Assembly (NCBI RefSeq): GCF_001317355.1
Contig: NZ_LKET01000030.1
Coordinates: 32,027 to 96,026, forward strand
Source: Oxobacter pfennigii
Lineage (GTDB): Bacteria > Bacillota > Clostridia > Clostridiales > Oxobacteraceae
Length of the DNA: 64,000 nt
Direction of reading: 5' to 3'
This document shows, piece by piece, positions 53,394 to 61,700 of the stretch (positions are counted from its first letter, which is position 1; each line of letters begins with the position of its first letter). The notes beneath the pieces are model-generated. The model saw only the letters and a program-made list of their open reading frames with translations, did not search any database and was not told where the DNA came from. A program made the translations under genes and the position numbers.

Positions 53394-53573
53394 TTTTCAG
53401 GGTGGAATTATTACATTGAACTAAATAGCCTAAAAGATAGATATAAATGAACAAAGTAAAAGCCAGCGCCTTTAAACGCTGACCGATATTAAGGGCTTAT
53501 AGCCCTGAGCAAACCGCACGTTTTACGGGTCATGATTATACTCATAATGTATAGCCGGAAACATTTATTCTCA

Positions 53574-54254
53574 CTAAAAAAATTTTCTTAAAGGAAGGCC
53601 ATCAATGAAATTCAGATGTTTTTCCATCAAATGGCTGATTGCCCCAATAATCCTTCCATTGACCAAGGCACAGATTATCGTACCAAGCTTCACACCTTCA
53701 AAATGGAAAAGTCCAAAAAAAAGAAACGACAATATAATTCCAAGCAGGCAGCTGAAGCAGTCATATCCAATCTTAAAATGATTGATATTACTATGCGTCT
53801 TAATAGATACCTCTTTTACAAACAGCTCATACACTTCCGGTGCAATATAAGTATGAAAAATGAATGCAACGCCAATAGCACACAGAACTAAACCGATAAT
53901 ATAAAATGCAATACCCATGGCAAAAGATGAAGTGTTTATATTAGCAACCAGCGCCATACAGCCGTCAAGTGTAAAACCGTAAATAATTGCTGTGACAAAT
54001 GAAAATAAATAGGATACTTTAAACTTTCTTAAGATTATAACCATGATAACAAGAAGAGCTACCTGTAATGAATACTCTGCCATTCCGAAAGTCACGAAAG
54101 TCCAAACCTTTGAGAATTTCAAATAAATCAGATATGCCGGAGCAACCACCATGGAAATACCCATGCCGGCCTTTTCCATAAAAGCGGTTCCAAGCGCCAA
54201 ACCGGCAATGCCGAAAAGGTATGCTAACTCTGTATAAAACGTAGCTTTTTTCAT
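53574..54254 (-). CDS. YczE/YitT-like DUF6198 membrane protein
   Basis: A 226-residue integral membrane protein with five or six hydrophobic segments (LAYLFGIAGLALGTAFMEKA, FVTFGMAEYSLQVALLVIMV, GTIICALVNGRIIGAISH). The opening GTAFMEKAGMGISMVVAPAY matches the YczE/YyaS membrane family (DUF6198). Function is unknown. ATG 54254 is preceded by GGGGGA four to five bases away. A hairpin leader lies just upstream. Confidence 0.75.
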   Translation of the reverse strand: MKKATFYTELAYLFGIAGLALGTAFMEKAGMGISMVVAPAYLIYLKFSKVWTFVTFGMAEYSLQVALLVIMVIILRKFKVSYLFSFVTAIIYGFTLDGCMALVANINTSSFAMGIAFYIIGLVLCAIGVAFIFHTYIAPEVYELFVKEVSIKTHSNINHFKIGYDCFSCLLGIILSFLFFGLFHFEGVKLGTIICALVNGRIIGAISHLMEKHLNFIDGLPLRKFF

Positions 54255-54269
54255 ATTTCCCCCAAAAAG

Positions 54270-54316
54270 AAAATACACCTTTACCTGTTTGATATAGAAA
54301 CAGGCAAAGGTGTTTA
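54270..54316 (-). promoter_or_regulatory. Hairpin leader of YczE-like gene
   Basis: On the minus strand ACACCTTTGCCTGTTT pairs with AAACAGGTAAAGGTGT around CTATATC, ending about 16 bases before the start codon. It could be an attenuator or translational control hairpin. Confidence 0.45.
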
Positions 54317-54477
54317 ATTTCAGTATTATACCTTATTTTTTGCCAAATTGCAATGTAGAAAAGTTATGCTGCATTTTCCGAGGATTGTATAAGCAACCGC
54401 TCATCTACTAGAAAAACTTTCTACCGAGTCTCTCATACAAAAGGTTCTTTGCAGAAAGCCATCTCAATGCGCATCAA

Positions 54478-54513
54478 CAGGCAGCCCTCCAAACGAGAGG
54501 CTGTTTTTTTATT
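54478..54513 (+). terminator. Orphan terminator
   Basis: CAGCCCTC pairs with GAGAGGCTG, followed by TTTTTTTATT. No gene ends just before it on the + strand, so it is probably a leftover of a lost gene. Confidence 0.6.
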
Positions 54514-54627
54514 ACCCGGAGCCAAGCTTTACAATTTACACTCAATATCTTTTATGGCATAATAAAATGGATATTTAAGTCATATTTTTCCGAAAAAACA
54601 GGTATAATGTAAAAAAACGGGACGGTC

Positions 54628-57600
54628 ATGGACCTTTCCGTAAGGGTAGGATATGGAGTTGATCACCGGATGAGAAAAATGCTGATGGCTCTTATTGCAG
54701 TGAGCCTCGGATGCTTTTTTTTACTGTTTGGCTTATTGAAAGTTACGGATAATAAAGGCCGTGAACTGGAGCTGTCCCAGCATGGTTTGCTGGATTTGAC
54801 GGATTGGGATTTTACATCGGATCAGGTTGTTCCCCTGGACGGACAATGGGAATTTTACTGGAACCGGCTGCTGGAGCCGGGAATAGAGCCGGGTTCGGAA
54901 CCAACATTTATTCAAGTCCCGGGTTTTTGGCAGCAAAATATTGAAACAGAAAATACAAAAGCCAGGGGTGGAGCTACCTACCGCCTGCAGGTAAAGCTGA
55001 AACCTTCGTCCATGATCTATGGATTAAGAATCTCCAATATCAGGATGGCAAGTACCATTTATGTGAATGGCAACAAGGTTGGGGAAAGCGGTATACCGGC
55101 TTTATCCCAAGGCGAATATCAATATGAGAATAAACCGTATAATGTTTTTTTCCCTGTGCAGGGAGAAACTGCAGAAATTTTGATTCATGCGGCCAACTAT
55201 GAAAATAACCAGGGAGGAATTCCTTACCGCCTTTATTTAGGCAGTGCTCAGGGGATTCATACCTTAAACACCAATACAACACTACTCAATATGAGCCTGA
55301 TTGTGTCCCTGCTGTTGCTTGGGTCGTATCAGTTAAGTGTATTTATTATTCGCAGAGAGGAAAAAGGGCTGCTCTATTTTGGCTTGAGCTGCATCGTGAT
55401 AGCCTGGTCTTATGCCAGTACCGGGGACCGGCTCCTTATTGAGTATTTCAACTTGCCCACGGAAGTATTTTATAAAATCCAGGCCATCTCCTTATACTCC
55501 TCACTGATTCCCATGGCCATGTTCATCAAAACCATATGTAAAGACCTGATTCCCCGCTGGCTTATCAGAAGCATTATATATCCCATGGGGCTGTATAGCA
55601 GCTTTGTCCTGATTGCGCCTTTTAAATGGTATTCCCCTTTTAACTTAACGGCCAGCCTTGTTCAGGCTGCGGCTTACATAATCATTATGGGGCTGTTGTT
55701 ATATTCATATTGGAAGGGAAAATACGGCGAATTCAACCGGAAAGGCCTGGGGCTCTTTATCCTGGCATTAGGGTGCTACCTTATTGGTTTAATGGATTAT
55801 GCCCTCTATCTGTGCAGTGTGGTCCTGGATTATAAAGTCGGATATTACGCCATTTTGAGCTTTTGCTTTTTGGCCTCGTTTATTATGTCCTACCGCTTTT
55901 CGGAAGCCTATAATACCATTGAAAGCATGGCGGCAAAGCTTCAGAAAGCCGACAAGCAGAAGGACGAGTTTTTGCTGCATACCTCCCATGAGTTTCAAAC
56001 ACCCCTCCATGCCATCATCAATTTGTCCCAATCCATGCTGGAGACAGGAGAAGAACTTAAGGAGGATCATATGCAGAATCTGTCCGTGATCAGGGACACC
56101 TCCAGAAGGCTGTCCGCCCTGGTCCGCGATATTCTGGACCTGGATAAAATTAAGCGGAATGAGCTGAGCGTTAATCTTGCTGAGGTTGACGTCCGGGTGA
56201 CTGTTTCTCTTGTGTTCGATTTACTCCAGCATTTGATCGTGGCGAAAAAAATCAGACTGGTCAATGCCGTTCCCGCTGATTTACCCCTCATCTATGCCGA
56301 TGAGAACCGGTTGAAGCAGATCATACAGAACCTCGTCGGCAATGGGATGAAGTTTACCGGCCAGGGAACGATTACGGTTTCCGCCCAGGCTATGGGGAAG
56401 CAAGTGAAAATCCTGGTGGAGGACACCGGAGCAGGTATTGACCCAGATAGCTGGGATGCTGTTTTTGAACCCTTTGAACAGGCCCACTCTCCCAACGAGT
56501 ATGGTGGGACAGGCTTGGGGCTTTTTATTTGCAGGAGATTGCTGCAGCTGATGAACGGGGAGATTTATATTGATTGGTCGGAGCCGGGGAAGGGAACCCG
56601 GATTGCTTTTATACTGCCCATGGCGGATGAAGGCTCAAATCAGGCTCAGGAGGCCGTTCAAGCCTATGAAAAATATGAAATGAAGGAACAACGGAGCTTG
56701 GCGGAGCTGCCCCAGCGGAGCACGGGCAAATTTACGCTGCTGGCTGTCGACGACCAACCGGCCAATCTTCAAGTTCTGGCCCGCTTATTTGCCAATGAGC
56801 CGTATAATTTACTTTGGGCGATGAATGGAGCAGAAGCATTGGAAATACTGAAAAGCCGCCCCAATATTGATTTAATCCTGTTGGATGTAATGATGCCCAG
56901 AATGTCGGGCTATGATGTTTGCAGGGAGATCCGGAAGCAGTTTTCACTGTTTGAACTGCCGGTAATACTATTGACAGTGCGCTATTCTCCAAACGACATC
57001 GCAGCAGGCTTTAAGGCCGGGGCTAATGACTTTATTATCAAGCCCTTTGACGCCTTGGAGATACGATCGAGGACCGAAACCCTCCTTCAGCTCAAGCAGT
57101 CCGTTGAGGCTGCAATGAAGGCCGAACTGGATTTTCTCCAATCGCAAATCAAGCCCCACTTTCTGTTCAATTCTTTAAATGCCATTATCACCTTATGCCG
57201 GACAGATGGGTTGCGTGCGGAGAAGCTGATTTCGCATTTGAGTTATTACTTAAGAAGATGCTTTGATCCCCGGCCGGATAGCTTTATGCTTTTAGAAGAC
57301 GAGCTCCGGTTGGTCGAAGCCTATGTTGAAATTGAGAAGGCAAGATTTGAGGACCGCCTTACGGTTTTGTATGATGTTCACCCGGATGCTTTGAAGAAGA
57401 AGATTCTGCCCCTTACCATCCAGCCTTTGGTGGAGAATGCCATCCGGCATGGGGTGATGAAGAATGAAGAGGGAGGAACTGTCCGCCTTACTATTAAATC
57501 AGAAGGGGATATGGTTCATGTTGAAGTATGGGACAATGGGAGCGGAATAAGCCGGGATCAATTAAATAATTTGTGGCATAGGGAAAACCCGGCTTCCCAT

Positions 57601-57735
57601 AGGAGGGGAGTAGGTCTGGCTAATATCCGGCGCAGGTTGATGCACTTCTGCGCGGAAGAATTGAAAGTAACAAGCAGAGTTGGAGAATGGACAAGGGTTC
57701 AGTTTACGGTTAAAGAAATGAGGAAACAAGCATGA
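54628..57735 (+). CDS. Hybrid sensor kinase with two kinase cores
   Basis: A 1035-residue membrane sensor. After a first membrane segment (about 18-38) comes a 7TMR-DISMED2 extracellular domain (VPLDGQWEFYWNRLLEP, FIQVPGFWQQ), a seven-TM 7TMR-DISM region (about 222-420), a HisKA box (HTSHEFQTPLHAI, His454) with HATPase (NLVGNGMKFTG, VEDTGAGID, GGTGLGLFI), a receiver domain (LILLDVMMPRMSGYD, Asp753), and a second LytS-type kinase (QSQIKPHFLFNSLNAI, His844) with a final HATPase. DISM domains bind carbohydrate-like ligands. The start at 54628 is uncertain; ATG 54670, after GGAG, would only shorten the N-terminus. Its stop overlaps the response regulator start by four bases. Confidence 0.85.
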   Translation: MDLSVRVGYGVDHRMRKMLMALIAVSLGCFFLLFGLLKVTDNKGRELELSQHGLLDLTDWDFTSDQVVPLDGQWEFYWNRLLEPGIEPGSEPTFIQVPGFWQQNIETENTKARGGATYRLQVKLKPSSMIYGLRISNIRMASTIYVNGNKVGESGIPALSQGEYQYENKPYNVFFPVQGETAEILIHAANYENNQGGIPYRLYLGSAQGIHTLNTNTTLLNMSLIVSLLLLGSYQLSVFIIRREEKGLLYFGLSCIVIAWSYASTGDRLLIEYFNLPTEVFYKIQAISLYSSLIPMAMFIKTICKDLIPRWLIRSIIYPMGLYSSFVLIAPFKWYSPFNLTASLVQAAAYIIIMGLLLYSYWKGKYGEFNRKGLGLFILALGCYLIGLMDYALYLCSVVLDYKVGYYAILSFCFLASFIMSYRFSEAYNTIESMAAKLQKADKQKDEFLLHTSHEFQTPLHAIINLSQSMLETGEELKEDHMQNLSVIRDTSRRLSALVRDILDLDKIKRNELSVNLAEVDVRVTVSLVFDLLQHLIVAKKIRLVNAVPADLPLIYADENRLKQIIQNLVGNGMKFTGQGTITVSAQAMGKQVKILVEDTGAGIDPDSWDAVFEPFEQAHSPNEYGGTGLGLFICRRLLQLMNGEIYIDWSEPGKGTRIAFILPMADEGSNQAQEAVQAYEKYEMKEQRSLAELPQRSTGKFTLLAVDDQPANLQVLARLFANEPYNLLWAMNGAEALEILKSRPNIDLILLDVMMPRMSGYDVCREIRKQFSLFELPVILLTVRYSPNDIAAGFKAGANDFIIKPFDALEIRSRTETLLQLKQSVEAAMKAELDFLQSQIKPHFLFNSLNAIITLCRTDGLRAEKLISHLSYYLRRCFDPRPDSFMLLEDELRLVEAYVEIEKARFEDRLTVLYDVHPDALKKKILPLTIQPLVENAIRHGVMKNEEGGTVRLTIKSEGDMVHVEVWDNGSGISRDQLNNLWHRENPASHRRGVGLANIRRRLMHFCAEELKVTSRVGEWTRVQFTVKEMRKQA

Positions 57736-58598
57736 TAAGGATTGCGGCAGTAGATGATGAGAGGCATGTGCTGGAAAGATTTGCGGGACTGGTGTCTGAA
57801 GTCAAGGAGCTTGAATTGTGCGGACTGTTTAGAACAGGAAGACAGTTATTATCCTATGTGAAAGAGCATCCCCTGGATGCCGTTTTTCTGGATATTGAAA
57901 TGCCGGGTGTTAATGGCCTTCAGCTAGCCGGGCAGATATTAGACCTGAATGAAAACATTGACATCGTTTTTGTGACGGCCTTTAACCAATATGCGGTAGA
58001 GGCTTTTGAAGTACAGGCCATAGATTATATTATGAAACCTTTGACGGAAGAAAGACTGGAAAAGACAGTAAAACGGTTGCTAAAAACCAAAAGTAAGGTG
58101 AATAGACCCGGGAAACCGTTTATTCAATGCTTCGGCGGCTTTGAAGTTTTCCAGGGAGGGAAAGCGTTAACCTGGAAAAACTCCAAGGCCAAGGAAGTAT
58201 TGGCTTTTTTGGTACACAAAGAGGGCATACCGGTAAACTGGGAAAAAATAAGCGATGCAGTCTGGCCTGACTATAATTCCGAAAAAGCTCAGACAAATTT
58301 TCATGCCACGACCTATTTGCTTCGTAAAAGGCTGGCAGAAGCAGGCCTGGCTCAGATTCTTGAAAACGGCCGGGGAAATTATAGGATCAAGAAAGACCAG
58401 GTGGATTGTGACCTCTACCAATTGGAAGAGTTGTTCAGGACCGGCCAGATTAATAGCAAAGAAAATTTTCGATTGTTTGAGCAGCTGGAGAAGAAAGGAT
58501 ATATGGATGGGAGCGGGTATGCCTGGGCCTATTCTAAAGCTGCTGAGCTTGATGAAATGTGCAAAAGAACAATTGAGAAATTAAAAAATATTAAATAA
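57732..58598 (+). CDS. SARP-like response regulator
   Basis: A 288-residue regulator. The receiver domain (VDDERHVLERFA, DAVFLDIEMPGVNG with Asp55, VFVTAFNQYAVEAF, YIMKPL) is followed not by LytTR but by an OmpR-type winged helix and BTAD-like tail (FGGFEVFQGGKALTWKNSKA, EVLAFLVHKEGIPVNWEKIS, WPDYNSEKAQTNFHATTYLL) typical of SAPR/SARP-like regulators in Paenibacillus and clostridia. It is translationally coupled to the hybrid kinase (ATGA overlap). The giant surface gene downstream is a likely target. Confidence 0.85.
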   Translation: MIRIAAVDDERHVLERFAGLVSEVKELELCGLFRTGRQLLSYVKEHPLDAVFLDIEMPGVNGLQLAGQILDLNENIDIVFVTAFNQYAVEAFEVQAIDYIMKPLTEERLEKTVKRLLKTKSKVNRPGKPFIQCFGGFEVFQGGKALTWKNSKAKEVLAFLVHKEGIPVNWEKISDAVWPDYNSEKAQTNFHATTYLLRKRLAEAGLAQILENGRGNYRIKKDQVDCDLYQLEELFRTGQINSKENFRLFEQLEKKGYMDGSGYAWAYSKAAELDEMCKRTIEKLKNIK

Positions 58599-58670
58599 GG
58601 TTTTTTTGATTTTAACCAGAATTTTTTAGCTAAAAATATCGGAAACATTGATATATAAGAATTTATGGTA

Positions 58671-58710
58671 AGTGCCCCATAGGACTGATTAGTTCCATGG
58701 GGCACTTCTC
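58671..58710 (+). terminator. Terminator after two-component operon
   Basis: AGTGCCCCAT and ATGGGGCACT pair around AGGACTGATTAGTTCC and are followed by TCTCATTT. Confidence 0.8.
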
Positions 58711-58790
58711 ATTTAGGGTTTATTTAGGGTTTGTAGCTTATGATAAAAGCTATGGAATATTTATTAAAGATAAAAGGAGGATATAATAGC

Positions 58791-61700
58791 GTGAGAATGT
58801 TCAAAAAGTCAATTAGTCTATTGATAATATTCGTATTTGTATTTACTCTTCTGCCCTTAGGTATTAAACCTGTGTTGGCCGCAACGAAAGATTTTCGGCC
58901 CATCATTCCCGGCCAGCAATGGTTTTTTGACTACAACACTGCAGTAGCAACGGACGGCAGTGGGAATTTTTACGTGGCTGATACTAATACTCACCGGATT
59001 TTGAAATATGACCCTACAGGCATCCTCCTGGAAAGCTGGGGACCGTATGGCACCAGCGCGGGCAAGTTTTATTCTCCGGGGGGTGTTGCGGTGGACAGTG
59101 CCGGTAACGTTTATGTCTCCGATACTAATAACAACAGGATTCAAAAGCGCAATGTGACAACCGGTGTATGGACAACTTGGGGGAGCAGCGGTACTGGCAA
59201 TAGGCAGTTTAACTATCCGGGAGGATTGGCAGTCGATGCCGGTGGCAATGTCTATGTGGCAGATGCTCACAACCACCGGATTCAAAAGTTTGACTCTAAT
59301 GGCAACTATCTAACCCAGTGGGGTAGTAACGGCAGCGGTGCAGGACAGTTTTTATATCCTTATGATATCGCTGTGAGCAGCAATGGCACGGTATACGTGG
59401 CTGATCAGAATAACCACCGGATTCAAATGTTCAGTTCTACAGGCACGCCTCAGGGGATGTGGGGAGGAAAAGGCAGCGGTGAGGGCCAGTTTAACGTTCC
59501 TGCCAGCATAGATGTTGACAGCAATGGAAATGTCTATGTGCTTGATAGTTCTAATAATCGAATCCAAAAATTTGAATCCGACGGCAGTTTTCTGCAACAA
59601 TGGGGAAGCGGGGGTCTTAACGACGGTCAGTTTTCTTCTCCCCGAGGTATCGCAGTAGACATTAATGACAACGTCTATGTGGCTGATACTCAAAATAAAA
59701 GGATTCAAAAATTTACTTCCACAGGCACTTTTCAGGCGAAATGGGGAAGCTTAGGCAACAACGACGGTGAACTGTACGGGCCGGTTGGTTTAGCGGTGGA
59801 TGGTGATGGAAACATCTATGTTGGTGATTCAAATTCACGGATTTCAAAATTCAATTCTGCGGGTGCATTTGATATAAAAATGGGGAGTGGCGGTGGCTTT
59901 GGCGATGAACAGTTTTCCGTCATATGCGGCGTGGCCGTTGATAGCGATGACAACATTTATATTTCGGATTCAGGCACGAATTCCATTAAAAAATATGATC
60001 CTGCGGGCAGATACCTGGGAACACCCATAAGAGGCGGTACAAATAATGTCGCTCAGCTTTGGAACCCCATGGGTATAGCCTTTGACCGTGACGGCAATAT
60101 GTATGTTTGCAGCAGCAGCAGGTATTTGGTTTTAAAATTTGATTCTGATTATAACTTGATAAGATCTTGGGGGAGCAGCGGCAGCGGAAATGGCCAGTTT
60201 AATAATATGAACGGCATAGCAGTGGACAGCAGTGGCAATGTCTATGTAGCTGATACCAATAATTCCAGGATTCAAAAGTTTACTTCTGAAGGCACTTATT
60301 TAACACAGTGGGGAGGCGGCGGCAGCACCGATGGTAAGTTTTATAGTCCACGGGGCATAGCAGTGGACAGCAACGACAATATTTATGTCGGGGACGGCAG
60401 CCGAGTTCAAAAGTTTAGTTCTACGGGAGATTTCCTGATGAAATGGGGGAGTAGCGGCAGCGGTGCAGGCCAGTTTAACAATATATATGGTTTAGCAGTG
60501 GACAGCAACGACAATATCTATGTTGCAGATACACGAAACCACCGGATTCAAAAGCTGGTTGATATTTATACCGTAACCTTTGACAGCAACGGCGGAGATA
60601 CCGTTGCACCGATTACCAATGCGGTCGCTAATACCACAGTCACACTACCGGTAGCCCCGGAGAAAGAAGGGTTCACCTTTGCCGGCTGGTACACCGACGA
60701 TGGAACCTTTGAGGATGAATTTACTTCATCGACTCCAGTGACCGGAGATATGACAGTGTATGCCAAATGGGCACCTGTTCCTCCAACGACTTATACAGTG
60801 AGCTTTGACAGTAACGGAGGAAGTGAAGTAACTGCGAACAGCAATGTAGCAGCAAATGCGACGGTAACATTACCGGCAGCTCCAACGAAAGCCGGATATA
60901 CCTTTGCGGGCTGGTATACGGATAATGGAGTATTCGCAAATGGGTTTACAGCAACCACTCCGGTAACCGGAAATATAACGGTTTATGCGAAATGGGTGGT
61001 AGTTGGGGCAGCAAGCGGCTTTGTACCTATCATTCCAGATGAGCAATGGTTTTTTGGTCAACCCTATTCGGTAGCAGCAGACAGCAGCGGGAACTTCTAT
61101 GTCGCTGATACGGGTAACCACCGGATTCTTAAATATGATTCTTTCGGAATCCTCTTGGAGACTTGGGGAGTTAGAGGCACAAGTGCGGGCCAGTTTACCT
61201 CTCCATATGGCATTGCAGTGGACAGTTGGGGTAACGTCTATGTAACCGATATGTTGAATCACCGGGTACAAAAGCGTGACTCTGGCACCGGCGTTTGGAC
61301 GGCTTGGGGGAGCAATGGAGGCAACGATGGTGAGTTTAAAACCCCAACGGGTATTGCAGTCGATACCGGTGGAAATATCTATGTGGTGGATACGAATAAC
61401 AGCCGGGTGCAAAAGTTTGATTCTGACGGCAACTATATAACAAAGTGGGGGAGCAGCGGCAACGGCCAAAATCAGTTTAGCATGCCGTACGGTATAGCTG
61501 TGAGCAGCAGCGGCAGCGTTTATGTTGCCGATTCTAATAACCATAGAATTCAAGTCTTTAGTTCCACAGGTACCCATGAGGCGACGTGGGGGGGAACCAG
61601 CGGCAGCGGCGAGGGGCAGTTTAAAAGTCCCAGTGGGGTAGCTGTTGACAGCAGTGGGAATGTTTATGTTGCAGACAATTTTAATCACAGGATTCAAAAG

